Shown one piece after another: positions 19,301 through 25,626 of a stretch of DNA of 30,296 bases; position 1 is the first letter of the stretch; every line of letters begins with the position of its first letter. The stretch is from a virus: positions 1 to 30,296 of the IMG/VR virus record IMGVR_UViG_3300032194_000148; one strand, written 5' to 3'. The position numbers were made by a program, and so were the translations under genes. The notes under the pieces were generated by a model. It did no database searches and was not told where the DNA came from. It was given only the letters and a program-made list of their open reading frames with translations.

Positions 19301-19466
19301 ATTCAATGGTAATACAGCACCTGTTGGTCTTATACTAAATACTGGTACATTTGAGCTCAACCAAAACATTAAGAAACCAATTCCTAGTGTCACTATGGAA
19401 CCCAATAGACAGGTTCCTGTCATTGAGGAGTTCCACAAAGTCAAATATATAATTAAAGCATACTAA
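16359..19466 (+). CDS. Large repeat fibre with tail-collar domain
   Basis: The 1035-residue protein has an N-terminal half (~1-525) built of about four beta repeats of roughly 120-130 residues. Each contains a segment like N-G-D-x-L-Q-L-x-L-x-S...T-x-x-I-G...W-x-I-x-T (near residues 10-50, 135-175, 255-300, 380-420 and, partial, 480-510). A tail-collar segment follows at ~564-622: G-F-I-E-C-D-G-R-S-L, Y-G-D-L-F, then F-N-V-P-D-Y-R-N-R-K. Histidine motifs H-T-H (about 728) and S-H-N-H-L (about 933) resemble those of the two upstream collar proteins, as does the C-terminus K-Y-I-I-K-A-Y. The start is firm because a stop codon immediately precedes the ATG (TAAATG); no clear Shine-Dalgarno is present. 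It is likely a tail fibre or baseplate spike with a receptor-binding tip. Confidence 0.8.
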   Translation: MTFSFGTTPVYVSEGQTIRLKFKAPSAWDTTQSVTVQIGDQQTIWYISTVPEDFAPDPFPFTPLDDATPDVMYVYGDGTRAQEDIIEVAGLTPGSSASVSLVSSYLGTNIDDYSVRIQLVHQGEADFGDWVIPTSNIFVQNGDRLQLRLKSNDTGGLTRTADLTIGARTERWTITSAIQPPNIPEPFPDFNEITGAPVDEDVYSEILRVTGLNAQAVVNTDNNARIGISSSNTFVVNDLGYSVLDGVTFVDSSTNPTIQNGEYLQLVLTTPVTSTTTVTNLLSIGDAVAGSSWGVTTGSFPSTTPQSFVFTDEPSAEEDALIASDVKPVGGITGLGAGVSVPVTLVSTDGTEPRVKIYYDDGSESSVGIFPTDVSNGDSIQIYNRSSATFSGTVQTTIKVGTLQVPTWSIVTNSGPDTEADFTAPASLTNKAPNRQYVSSVVSVSGINRDITIAGTNNVLISIDFDAPVEGPRTFTPSNSSVQFYLTSGGLASTVSTTIAIGTGNSNQFTWNVSTYAVAPPAPELLGTWYSRKNSYTYEDSNGDLQLRNSKDDGLAIGTVLSILKQPGGSYGTIDGDLDSRYPGFIECDGRSLSKDSYGDLFAVIGYTYGGSGANFNVPDYRNRKLTGCGVVDGNRASSAFLPTNNINEPGNIGGWWYIDKVDVAGDNPYEQIIGTGNTGNESNFFNFGTVKTQFNAPIEADIEFSVAGTVTAQIGQLQEKLIDVPVHTHLYVSAITDDVGSTGLIPWDTQVLASPGAFENSTPLGTTGLGAGPYVNYIGGGGTDELFREEPENWYNLWIAELNATVGRNDFSSVWDDILLTNKGVNFKAEILEWVGTWPASPLGEGDPAAKVSRTLSAKVWWTSPFSQLDSGDVESLDTRLNNMQRYPEGVYGQDRTGQTAVSGAIDVEGRRFRVEAYTPPAILEDSDTTTSSHNHLMGLTPVLDPTQDFSYGNQNGPGSFKEGLGSFGSTLNVTFDNNQFNGNTAPVGLILNTGTFELNQNIKKPIPSVTMEPNRQVPVIEEFHKVKYIIKAY

Positions 19467-19481
19467 TATTATTTTATTGTA

Positions 19482-20165
19482 ATGGCAGAACAAGGCATCC
19501 CTCCTTATCGTCCCCTGAAACTGATGAAGGATCCAAAAATCACCAAGTTTGATTTTACGGATTTTATTGGTGTATGGGAAAACTTCGTACCCCCTAATCT
19601 ATGTGATCAACTCATTGATTATGGAGATAGAGTTCTAAATGAAGACGTGTCGTCGGTCATTGATCTAGAACTAGATGATGATGCAACAGACGCTGATAGA
19701 GTCCCTATGGTGGGTTCTGAAATGTACGGATCTTCATATACTAGAGAAGATAAGTCTTTCATGCTAAATTATGCATCATCGAAGTTCACTATGAACGTCA
19801 ATCAGATGTTGAAATCTTGTGCTTCTCATTACTGTACGCATTATTCGACACTGAAGAAGACTAGGATGGTGTCTACTGATATCAAGTTCCAAAGAACTCC
19901 TCCTGGTGGTGGATATCATGCATGGCATTATGAGAATGGTACGTTTGAGTGCGCTGCCCGTGAATTGGTGTGGATGATTTACTTGAATGACATCGAAGAG
20001 GGTGGCGAAACAGAATTTATGTATCAGAAACGTAGAATCAAACCTACTCAAGGCACGATGGTTATTTTCCCCGCTGGCATGACACACGTTCATAGGGGCG
20101 GTTTTCTTCTTGGCGACAAGAATAAATACATAGTAACAGGTTGGTATATGAAAACCCATGGCTGA
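19482..20165 (+). CDS. 2OG-Fe(II) oxygenase, prolyl-4-hydroxylase-like (1 of 4)
   Basis: The 227-residue protein resembles the prolyl-4-hydroxylase branch of the 2-oxoglutarate/Fe(II) dioxygenases. Visible features are the strand Y-L-N-D-x-x-E-G-G-E-T-E-F (~167-179), the candidate proximal iron ligands H149-Y-E151 in place of the usual H-x-D, the distal histidine within T-H-V-H (H202 or H204), and K215 before a Y-I-V-T-G-W strand as candidate 2OG-carboxylate contact. Members hydroxylate protein side chains or small molecules using O2 and 2OG; the substrate here is unknown. Cyanophages are rich in such enzymes. It follows the fibre genes by 15 bases and overlaps the next gene by 8 bases. H-x-E instead of H-x-D is unusual but tolerated in some members, so activity is probable, not certain. 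Confidence 0.75.
   Translation: MAEQGIPPYRPLKLMKDPKITKFDFTDFIGVWENFVPPNLCDQLIDYGDRVLNEDVSSVIDLELDDDATDADRVPMVGSEMYGSSYTREDKSFMLNYASSKFTMNVNQMLKSCASHYCTHYSTLKKTRMVSTDIKFQRTPPGGGYHAWHYENGTFECAARELVWMIYLNDIEEGGETEFMYQKRRIKPTQGTMVIFPAGMTHVHRGGFLLGDKNKYIVTGWYMKTHG
20121..20128 (+). promoter_or_regulatory. Candidate late promoter (AATAAATA)
   Basis: AATAAATA followed by C lies inside the end of the oxygenase gene, 29 bases before the next ATG at 20158. It is the only other ATAAATA I found besides the one at 16320, and both sit just upstream of a gene start. It could be chance in AT-rich coding sequence. Confidence 0.4.
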
Positions 20166-21108
20166 TATCGAAACAACTATTAGGAGAAGTGTTTTGGAGA
20201 TTGATCTCCTGAACAGTCTTGTGATTGACGCTACTCATATTCTCGATCTACCTAATGGTACAAAGATCAATCAACCAATCAAAATCCTTCCTGATGTTAT
20301 GGAAAGATTTAAGACAGAGGTTGTTGGTGACACATTTCACACGGAAGGTGATGAACTACAGCATGTTATTTTCTATAGTGATGACACTGCAATTATCCAA
20401 CGTAAAAAGTTAAAGTACGATTTTGCGACAGATTCATCAACTGCAGTGCAGTACATCTTTAACGGTGCTACAACAGAGCAAATTCTGGCACTAAAAGCGA
20501 GAGTGATAGATCTAATTTCTGCTTCTCGTGTTGTCAGAGAGAAACAGATCCAGAATAAGATCGTTAAAATTTCTGAAGAGCAACTATTTTATGATGTCAA
20601 GATGAATAAGAGGCTAGAAGAAAGAAAAGCAATGCTGAAGGGTTCTGACTGGCGTGTTCTTCCTGATATTGAAGATTCTTACGAAGGTGAGAAGGAGATG
20701 TGGAAGAAGTGGAGAAAAACACTTCGAGAAATGGACGTGTTCACTGCTACATACGAGGACAATCTTGCTCTCTTCAAAGCACTTCATCATATGAAGTGGC
20801 CAATCGATCCATCAATCTTTAGACAAGCATTTCCAGATGGTGTAGATATCGATGGCAATCCCGTTGAATATCTCGGAACAGATGATCAGTGGACAAAAAG
20901 AGACATTGACGCATCTAAAGACTATGTTGGTGATAGAATGGCTAGTGTCATTGAGTGGAGAGATAGATCGACTAATGCGAAGAGAAACGTAGCACAGTCT
21001 GTTGAGGAACTAATGAAACTGATGCGTGTTGAGGATTTCGTTGAAAATGGTATTGACTATTCTGAATTTTACGATGAGGAAGATATAAATGATTTGGCAA
21101 CTGAATGA
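20158..21108 (+). CDS. Putative tail-fibre assembly chaperone-like protein
   Basis: The 316-residue product is charged, without membrane segments or a signal peptide. Residues ~152-193 carry a pattern (E-E-R-x-x-x-L-x-x-S-D-W-R-V-L-P-D, then M-W-K-K-W-R-K-T-L-R-E) that resembles phage tail-assembly-chaperone domains, where S-D-W-x-x-x-x-D and W-x-x-Y-R-x-x-L-R are typical. A predicted helical stretch (~105-160) precedes it. The C-terminus is acidic. It overlaps its neighbours on both sides (8 and 20 bases) and lies between two oxygenases downstream of the fibre genes, which fits a role in fibre or tail assembly. The N-terminal ~100 residues are unrecognised. The chaperone call rests on a short motif only. 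Confidence 0.5.
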   Translation: MADIETTIRRSVLEIDLLNSLVIDATHILDLPNGTKINQPIKILPDVMERFKTEVVGDTFHTEGDELQHVIFYSDDTAIIQRKKLKYDFATDSSTAVQYIFNGATTEQILALKARVIDLISASRVVREKQIQNKIVKISEEQLFYDVKMNKRLEERKAMLKGSDWRVLPDIEDSYEGEKEMWKKWRKTLREMDVFTATYEDNLALFKALHHMKWPIDPSIFRQAFPDGVDIDGNPVEYLGTDDQWTKRDIDASKDYVGDRMASVIEWRDRSTNAKRNVAQSVEELMKLMRVEDFVENGIDYSEFYDEEDINDLATE

Positions 21109-21736
21109 TGTTCTAACCACTGCCCAGTGTGACAATATACTCTCTGTATACCAAGAGCATAGATTCCACTGTGGTAGTGACAGCAACCCCCGAGAGGGTG
21201 TAAAGAAGGCGAGTGTATTAGATTATGATGATGCAGATTATAGGAAATGTGTTGACTATCTCTTTACTCCAATACAAAAAGCAACAGCAGATCACCTAAT
21301 CAGGAGAGCTGGACAACCATACTTTGTTTGGTACAAGACTGGTGGGTTCTATGATTGGCACTTGGATGCATTTCCCATCTCTGGTATTGCACCACACTAT
21401 AGTATGACTATATCTCTCAATGACCCTGATGAATATGAGGGTGGAGAGTTAGTTCTTCGTGTTGGTAATGTTGAAAAAGAACTAAAACCACCGAAAGGAT
21501 CAATGGTTTTATACAATACTGGTCTGTGGCATAAAGTCAATAAAGTCACTGCAGGTGATAGAAAGGTTGCTATTGCGTGGGCGGAGAGTTATGTCACCGA
21601 ATCTACCATGAGACAGAATCTAATTGATCTTAAATTTGCAATCAATAATGTTGCGGATGATATCAGTCATGACCAGCTAGAGCAACTGGAGCAGGTGAGA
21701 ATGAATTTTATTAGAGAATGTGTTGATAGACCATGA
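21089..21736 (+). CDS. 2OG-Fe(II) oxygenase, PKHD/PiuC-like (2 of 4)
   Basis: The 215-residue product has the complete facial triad and co-substrate residue of the PKHD-type hydroxylases: H91-L-D93 (in Y-D-W-H-L-D-A-F), H148 (in L-W-H-K-V) and R158 (in G-D-R-K-V-A-I-A-W). The intervening strands S-L-N-D and Y-E-G-G-E-L-V-L and the G-S-M-V-L-Y-N segment are typical. The layout matches the PiuC/YbiX subfamily, whose substrates are mostly unknown. About 45 C-terminal residues are helical. It overlaps the upstream gene by 20 bases and the downstream oxygenase by 4 (ATGA), so the enzymes are probably made together. An active enzyme is expected. Substrate candidates include tail proteins encoded just upstream, but nothing in the sequence proves this. 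Confidence 0.85.
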   Translation: MIWQLNDVLTTAQCDNILSVYQEHRFHCGSDSNPREGVKKASVLDYDDADYRKCVDYLFTPIQKATADHLIRRAGQPYFVWYKTGGFYDWHLDAFPISGIAPHYSMTISLNDPDEYEGGELVLRVGNVEKELKPPKGSMVLYNTGLWHKVNKVTAGDRKVAIAWAESYVTESTMRQNLIDLKFAINNVADDISHDQLEQLEQVRMNFIRECVDRP

Positions 21737-22269
21737 AATACACCATTGACGACGTTGTACAATATGATAACTTCTTTGATAAAGAAGATTTTCAAGAGAT
21801 TCAGAATAAGACTGGATATGGATCTGCGTGGAACTTTGGTCACACATCATATGGAAGAGATCATCCAGAGCATCAATATTGCACACCATTCTGGAAGATT
21901 GATTTTGCTACAGATACATTCTTTAAAGATCACCTTCTAAATAAGATACAGGAGAAACTAGAGACACGATTTAAACTACAGCATGTGTATGCCAATGGGC
22001 ATACTTACGGTCAAGATGGGTCAATTCACGTTGATGCACAGACTGATAACGGAAGAACACTACTGTTATATGTAAATCCTAAATGGCATCCAATGCTAGG
22101 TGGGGCAACAAACTTCTACATCAATGATGGTGAAGCACATAGTATCTTCCCTAAAGCTAATAAAGCAGTATTGTTCCCTGGTCAAGTACCACACTGTGCT
22201 GCACCGTGTACTAGGAACTTCAAAGGATTAAGAGTCACCATCGCCTGGAAATTGTTTATCGATGATTAA
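21733..22269 (+). CDS. 2OG-Fe(II) oxygenase (3 of 4)
   Basis: The 178-residue product retains an H-x-D...H...R arrangement: H99-V-D101 (in S-I-H-V-D-A-Q), H154 (in Q-V-P-H-C-A-A-P) and R167 (in G-L-R-V-T-I-A-W). G-G-A-T-N-F-Y and A-V-L-F-P-G are the expected strands between them. It is shorter than the preceding oxygenase and not obviously its recent duplicate, since only the core motifs match. The start overlaps the previous stop (ATGA). The next gene starts 8 bases inside its end. It is probably a non-haem iron dioxygenase acting on an unknown phage or host protein. Confidence 0.8.
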   Translation: MKYTIDDVVQYDNFFDKEDFQEIQNKTGYGSAWNFGHTSYGRDHPEHQYCTPFWKIDFATDTFFKDHLLNKIQEKLETRFKLQHVYANGHTYGQDGSIHVDAQTDNGRTLLLYVNPKWHPMLGGATNFYINDGEAHSIFPKANKAVLFPGQVPHCAAPCTRNFKGLRVTIAWKLFIDD

Positions 22270-22615
22270 CCAAAACTATCAGATCTTCAATCTACAAGAG
22301 ATTCTTGGACGCTATGCACTAGCGGCAGGCAAACCATTGGCTTTCATTAGAGTGACTGGGTGGAACAATAGCACTGATGTTGATGCTATTAACACATCTA
22401 TTGCTAGATATACATCAATTCTGGAGACAGATCTCATCGCTGACATGAAAGAGTCAGAGTATGTGATTGTAGAACTTGAGCGACTAGACCAAGGTGTCAT
22501 GGAATACTTTGAAGATAACTTCCCAGAGAATCAAGCGTCTGTTGCTAATCCAGAACTCTATATCTTCTATGCATTATATAATAAAGACGGACAACTTATC
22601 GCATCGAACGAATGA
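22262..22615 (+). CDS. Hypothetical protein (117 aa) in oxygenase cluster
   Basis: I do not recognise this protein. It is acidic and soluble, with an N-terminal segment L-Q-E-I-L-G-R-Y-A-L-A-A-G-K-P-L, a central helix-like region and an aromatic C-terminal strand (E-L-Y-I-F-Y-A-L-Y). There are no cysteine or histidine clusters suggesting metal binding. It overlaps the upstream oxygenase by 8 bases and the next gene by 4 (ATGA), which strongly supports it as a real coupled gene. Confidence 0.7.
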   Translation: MINQNYQIFNLQEILGRYALAAGKPLAFIRVTGWNNSTDVDAINTSIARYTSILETDLIADMKESEYVIVELERLDQGVMEYFEDNFPENQASVANPELYIFYALYNKDGQLIASNE

Positions 22616-23613
22616 TCTTCTCCGATATCTACACAGTTAATGAAGTATACAGTGTATTGAGGCAGGAGCATCTATACACTAGTTCATCGATGCCATGGTT
22701 GTACACATCATTGAAAGATGTGAAGTATCAACCTGCACTAGAACATAATATTCGTAACCAGTTGAATGAGATATTTGTTTTTGAATATATGCTTGGTGGT
22801 GGTACATGTCCTGCTATTAAGAATGAACAAAAACATCTTGTGGTGAATCACAATGGTGATCAGCACTTGTCTTACGAAACTGTTGTAGATCTATCTTTCA
22901 ATGATTTGTATGTGCAAGGAGGCAACTTCAAGAATTTAATCAACCAGACAAATACTTCTCACTTGAGTGCTGTGTATGACAAAGCAGTGGAGGCTCTACT
23001 AACACAACATGTTAATCCACTGGCAAATAAAACCTGTCATCATGGATCACACTTTTTTGGATACCTGCATGACAGTTCTGGTATTGCCACTGCTATCAAG
23101 GTAGGGCAGTCACAACAGTGGTCTAAATCGTTTAACCCCACTGGTAATGACCTGATGGATAGACTCGTTGCACATTGCAATAGAAGTCCTGTATATCTCA
23201 AACCAGAAAAGATCTTCCATATTGATGGTAAAGAATCAGTCAGGTTGAATTGTAAGTATCCTGAAGCATTTTGGAAAGAGAGAAAGTCTAGTGCCAAAGA
23301 GGGTAGATCAAAGATAACACCTGAAATCAATTCACAAAAGATTGAGTTAACAACAGAACAAGTCTGTAGAAAACATCTGTATGGTTTATCATCTGCAGTG
23401 GGTAACTTCTTGACAGAAGAGCAAGGACAATACATCTATAGTGTATTTCCTGACGTTCGTCAAAGAGTATATGAGGATGGAAGAGATAGAAAAGGATTCC
23501 AGAACTTCAGACTTGACTTTGAGTTTGTGTTTGAGAATAATGAATTGGTAGATATTCTATTGTTTAGGACAACACACTATCAGTTTGATGAGGTAGAGAC
23601 CCTGATCCCTTGA
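22612..23613 (+). CDS. Hypothetical protein (333 aa) ending the oxygenase cluster
   Basis: I do not recognise this protein. The 333 residues are soluble and mixed in charge. Notable features are an aromatic N-terminal region (M-P-W-L-Y-T-S, F-V-F-E-Y-M-L-G-G-G-T), a histidine-rich patch C-H-H-G-S-H-F-F-G-Y (~143-152) and a C-terminal beta-like stretch L-D-F-E-F-V-F-E-N-N-E. The histidine patch does not match the H-x-D...H pattern of its oxygenase neighbours. It starts in an ATGA overlap with the upstream gene. Its stop codon is embedded in the -35 box of a strong promoter, so it marks the end of the cluster. A structural or assembly role is possible from context only. Confidence 0.75.
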   Translation: MIFSDIYTVNEVYSVLRQEHLYTSSSMPWLYTSLKDVKYQPALEHNIRNQLNEIFVFEYMLGGGTCPAIKNEQKHLVVNHNGDQHLSYETVVDLSFNDLYVQGGNFKNLINQTNTSHLSAVYDKAVEALLTQHVNPLANKTCHHGSHFFGYLHDSSGIATAIKVGQSQQWSKSFNPTGNDLMDRLVAHCNRSPVYLKPEKIFHIDGKESVRLNCKYPEAFWKERKSSAKEGRSKITPEINSQKIELTTEQVCRKHLYGLSSAVGNFLTEEQGQYIYSVFPDVRQRVYEDGRDRKGFQNFRLDFEFVFENNELVDILLFRTTHYQFDEVETLIP

Positions 23614-23638
23614 CAACCATGGTCAACTGCTGTATGAT
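23610..23638 (+). promoter_or_regulatory. Near-consensus sigma70 promoter (TTGACA-17-TATGAT)
   Basis: TTGACA at 23610-23615 is a perfect -35 box. TATGAT at 23633-23638 matches 5 of 6 bases of the -10 box, and the spacer is the optimal 17 bases. Transcription would begin near 23645, about 20 bases before the ATG at 23665. The -35 overlaps the stop codon of the upstream gene. This is the clearest promoter in the window and marks the change from the late-type to the early-type gene block. Confidence 0.85.
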
Positions 23639-23649
23639 TAGACAGTTGA
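23623..23649 (+). promoter_or_regulatory. Inverted repeat flanking the -10 box (possible operator)
   Basis: TCAACTG (23623-23629) and its exact reverse complement CAGTTGA (23643-23649) bracket the -10 box, with half-site centres 20 bases apart, about two helical turns. A further TTGAC/GTCAA pair (23610-23614 and 23622-23626) overlaps the -35. A repressor could bind here; a chance repeat cannot be excluded. Confidence 0.4.
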
Positions 23650-23664
23650 TCGCCCCACTACATC

Positions 23665-23961
23665 ATGCAAGGTTCTCTGCCCGATCGCAGCACCCTGTCT
23701 GTCAAGGATGCTGCTGCTCTCGCCCCGTTCTTCGCTGCTCAACGCCCTCACGGTGCCATTCCTACCCGCCAGGAACTCCGTGCGCGTGGTCTGCAGTCTA
23801 AAAAGCGTGAAGACTCTCTCAAGAACGTCTGTGACGCTTACAATGCTGTCTACCCTGGTAGTCTTGACTTCAGTGTAGTTGAACAGGCACGCAAGCGCAA
23901 GGCAGCAGAAGCAAAGGCAGAAAAACAACGTCTCAAGGAGGCAGCATGTACGAAGAGCTAA
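23665..23961 (+). CDS. Small basic protein, first gene after strong promoter
   Basis: I do not recognise this 98-residue protein. It is basic: the centre has I-P-T-R-Q-E-L-R-A-R-G and the C-terminal third is a Lys/Ala/Glu-rich helix (K-R-K-A-A-E-A-K-A-E-K-Q-R-L-K), as in nucleic-acid- or ribosome-associated proteins, but no fold is identifiable. Codon choice is markedly C-ending and the gene is GC-richer than its neighbours, as expected for a highly expressed gene. It is the first gene behind the TTGACA/TATGAT promoter, with a leader of about 20 bases and no obvious Shine-Dalgarno. These features suggest an abundant early protein. Function unknown. Confidence 0.75.
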   Translation: MQGSLPDRSTLSVKDAAALAPFFAAQRPHGAIPTRQELRARGLQSKKREDSLKNVCDAYNAVYPGSLDFSVVEQARKRKAAEAKAEKQRLKEAACTKS

Positions 23962-24125
23962 ATTGTTTTGAGGAGGCACTTAAACACTTTGGGACTAGAG
24001 TTGAAGTTATCACTGCTATGGAGATGTCAAGGAGAATCTCTCCTGAAGATGCATATCAGATGATCAAAGACGAACTCAAAGAAGTTAAGAAGTGCCGTAA
24101 ACTGTTTAATAAGGAGCAATGCTAA
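23946..24125 (+). CDS. Small hypothetical protein (59 aa)
   Basis: The frame ATG(23946)-TAA(24125) encodes 59 residues, mostly helical and charged: E-E-L-N-C-F-E-E-A-L-K-H-F-G at the start and D-E-L-K-E-V-K-K-C-R-K near the end. A near-perfect Shine-Dalgarno AAGGAGG (23935-23941) lies 4 bases before the ATG, inside the upstream gene, which it overlaps by 16 bases. The next gene starts in a TAATG overlap. Function unknown; the translation signals make it convincing. Confidence 0.75.
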   Translation: MYEELNCFEEALKHFGTRVEVITAMEMSRRISPEDAYQMIKDELKEVKKCRKLFNKEQC

Positions 24126-24361
24126 TGTCCCAATCCGAACCACGCCAACGCGACCCACAAGATCCACTCTACGATCCCAACGATAAGTGGAATGAGTATA
24201 AAGTAGACTTTCATGCCAATGAGACACACTCACCTGATGAGTGGGATCCAAAGACTGAAGGTAAGATCGCTGATCCACAAGAACGTCACAAAGACAAAGT
24301 TTTGGATAAGTTCTGTGATGATCACCCTGGTTCTCCCATGTGTAAGGTGTTCGACGAGTAA
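24125..24361 (+). CDS. Small acidic protein (78 aa), conserved cyanophage-type hypothetical
   Basis: I chose the ATG at 24125 over the in-frame ATG at 24119. It overlaps the preceding stop (TAATG) and lies 8 bases after AGGAG, whereas 24119 is only two bases from that site. The 78-residue product is hydrophilic and rich in Asp, Pro and Lys (R-D-P-Q-D-P-L-Y-D-P-N). It ends in a motif with two cysteines (F-C-D-D-H-P-G-S-P-M-C-K-V-F). I believe similar proteins recur in cyanomyoviruses without known function, but I cannot verify this here. Confidence 0.7.
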   Translation: MSQSEPRQRDPQDPLYDPNDKWNEYKVDFHANETHSPDEWDPKTEGKIADPQERHKDKVLDKFCDDHPGSPMCKVFDE

Positions 24362-24387
24362 TATATACAAACACTGACATTACAATT

Positions 24388-24567
24388 ATGGACGATCTTA
24401 AACGACAAAAACGAATTGATGCTTTCCATTTGTTTTATGAATCTGTTCTGAAACCAGACCATGAACTTCGTCAGGCAGCACATGAGCAACTATGCTATCA
24501 TGAGTTGATGGAATGGCGTGGTGACATTATCAAGTATCTTGACGAGAGACGAAACTTTGAGCTCTGA
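24388..24567 (+). CDS. Small hypothetical protein (59 aa)
   Basis: The frame from ATG 24388 to TGA 24567 gives 59 residues, helical and rich in Leu, Glu, Arg and His (L-K-R-Q-K-R-I-D-A-F-H-L-F-Y, H-E-Q-L-C-Y-H-E-L-M-E-W). A 26-base gap separates it from the previous gene. No good ribosome binding site is visible. The downstream membrane-protein gene starts inside it. Function unknown. Confidence 0.6.
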   Translation: MDDLKRQKRIDAFHLFYESVLKPDHELRQAAHEQLCYHELMEWRGDIIKYLDERRNFEL

Positions 24568-24706
24568 ACCACAGAATCCCACCGTGCCACTAGTGTTATC
24601 ATTGGTGGCATGTTTTTTGTTTGGCATTAGCATCATTGTTGCTGGTTACTTCAAGGGTAACATGCATATTGAAACTGTCTGGCACAACCTACACAACTTC
24701 AACTAA
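24518..24706 (+). CDS. Small single-span membrane protein
   Basis: The product contains one clear transmembrane helix (V-P-L-V-L-S-L-V-A-C-F-L-F-G-I-S-I-I-V-A-G-Y) followed by K-G-N and a short polar tail. The start is uncertain: no ATG is in frame. GTG at 24518 or 24521 gives ~62 residues, and TTG at 24557 gives ~49 with the helix nearer the N-terminus and only an 11-base overlap with the upstream gene. The stop overlaps the next ATG (TAATG). It is likely an inner-membrane or thylakoid-membrane early protein; function unknown. Confidence 0.6.
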   Translation: MVTLSSILTRDETLSSEPQNPTVPLVLSLVACFLFGISIIVAGYFKGNMHIETVWHNLHNFN

Positions 24707-25170
24707 TGAAAGAGTTTGATTATGGACTGGATTACAAACAACTTGACTTCACAGATCCAGAGACTCGCAAACTTTATCGTATTGGAAGGGGAGAGCAAGG
24801 AGTGCTACTGGTACGCCCTTACACTAACGACATTTGCGCTCACTGGCGCTTTGTAGATGAACCTACTGCTCGCAAATCTGCTGATAAGATATACCAAATG
24901 TACCTTGGATTTAAAGCCAAAGGAGACTTCATTGGTATGGACATGGCAAGGAAGTTCCTGGAGATGGGTTTTACGAGAGCACGTCGCTATGCAAATCACT
25001 CCAGTGGACGGAAGTACGATAAAACATCTGGTAAAGTTAGACCCCAGGAGAAAGATTGGAGAACCTCTACCAAAGCCAAGAGTGCTGCTATTTTTAAACA
25101 AATGCGAGAAAAGGTTACAAGCGATGCTATATACCAAAGTTTAAGAAAACAATGGAGAGCATCGGAATGA
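24706..25170 (+). CDS. DUF4385 family protein
   Basis: The 154-residue protein shows the hallmarks of the DUF4385 family. These are D-Y-x-x-L-D-F near residue 9, L-Y-R-I-G-R-G-E-Q-G-V-L-L-V-x-P-Y (~23-39), H-W-R-F (46-49), and G-D-F-I-G-M-D-M-A-R-K-F-L-E-M-G with T-R-A-R-R-Y-A-N-H-x-S-G-R-K-Y-D (~73-105). The length is close to that expected. The domain occurs in phages and bacteria; its biochemical function is not established. The conserved Arg/Lys/His clusters suggest nucleic-acid or nucleotide contact, which is inference. It starts in a TAATG overlap with the membrane-protein gene and overlaps the next gene by four bases. Confidence 0.85.
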   Translation: MKEFDYGLDYKQLDFTDPETRKLYRIGRGEQGVLLVRPYTNDICAHWRFVDEPTARKSADKIYQMYLGFKAKGDFIGMDMARKFLEMGFTRARRYANHSSGRKYDKTSGKVRPQEKDWRTSTKAKSAAIFKQMREKVTSDAIYQSLRKQWRASE

Positions 25171-25364
25171 CAAAGCATGATATGTTAATTGACTCCATCA
25201 ACATCAAACTGTATGAAGTGTTCAACATGGGTAGAACTCTCGATGACAGTGACTGGGATGAAGATGCAGCGTCACAAATTTCACAACACATTCTAGAATT
25301 AGTAGAAGAATTTCAAGCAACACGGAGAACTAGTAGTTATGGACAATGGCGAGCAACTGACTGA
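25167..25364 (+). CDS. Small acidic hypothetical protein (65 aa)
   Basis: The ATG at 25167 is preferred over 25152 because it overlaps the DUF4385 stop as ATGA and lies about 9 bases after GGAG. The 65-residue product is helical and acidic (D-D-S-D-W-D-E-D-A-A-S-Q-I-S-Q-H-I-L-E-L-V-E-E-F). No family recognised. It overlaps the next gene by 26 bases. Confidence 0.65.
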   Translation: MTKHDMLIDSINIKLYEVFNMGRTLDDSDWDEDAASQISQHILELVEEFQATRRTSSYGQWRATD

Positions 25365-25626
25365 ACAGGAAAAGAATAACCTTGCAGTATGTAAGGAGCA
25401 AGGACTTCCTGATCACGCAGAACTAATTGATGATGTATTTTACATTTGGAAGACTAGGTTTGGTCTATTCTCTACGATGACTAAACAGGGACGTAAGATG
25501 CTCACTGGTGCTACCAGAGATGGTGTCATCATGATGACACATTGGCACCTCAAGTGTGAGCAAGATGGTACACTTGAACAATACTCTAGAGTAGTTGGTT
25601 CTGCTATTGTTGGTGGTAAGTTGTGA
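25339..25626 (+). CDS. Hypothetical protein (95 aa)
   Basis: The 95-residue product is soluble, with a patch K-T-R-F-G-L-F-S-T-M-T-K-Q-G-R-K-M-L and a strand-rich C-terminus (G-V-I-M-M-T-H-W-H-L-K-C). No family is recognised. It is embedded in the coupled array: it overlaps the preceding gene by 26 bases, and the next gene starts on its stop codon (TGATG). Confidence 0.65.
   Translation: MDNGEQLTEQEKNNLAVCKEQGLPDHAELIDDVFYIWKTRFGLFSTMTKQGRKMLTGATRDGVIMMTHWHLKCEQDGTLEQYSRVVGSAIVGGKL

Noticed and set aside
24581-24607. Inverted repeat TGCCAC...GTGGCA in the single-span membrane-protein gene
   Set aside because: It has a 6-bp stem with a 14-base loop, no U-tract, and lies in the middle of a coding region. 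It is likely chance.
25189-25217. TTGACT-17-TATGAA promoter-like sequence
   Set aside because: It lies inside a 65-aa gene, with the next start over 100 bases away, and has only a 4/6 -10 box. Too weak to list.
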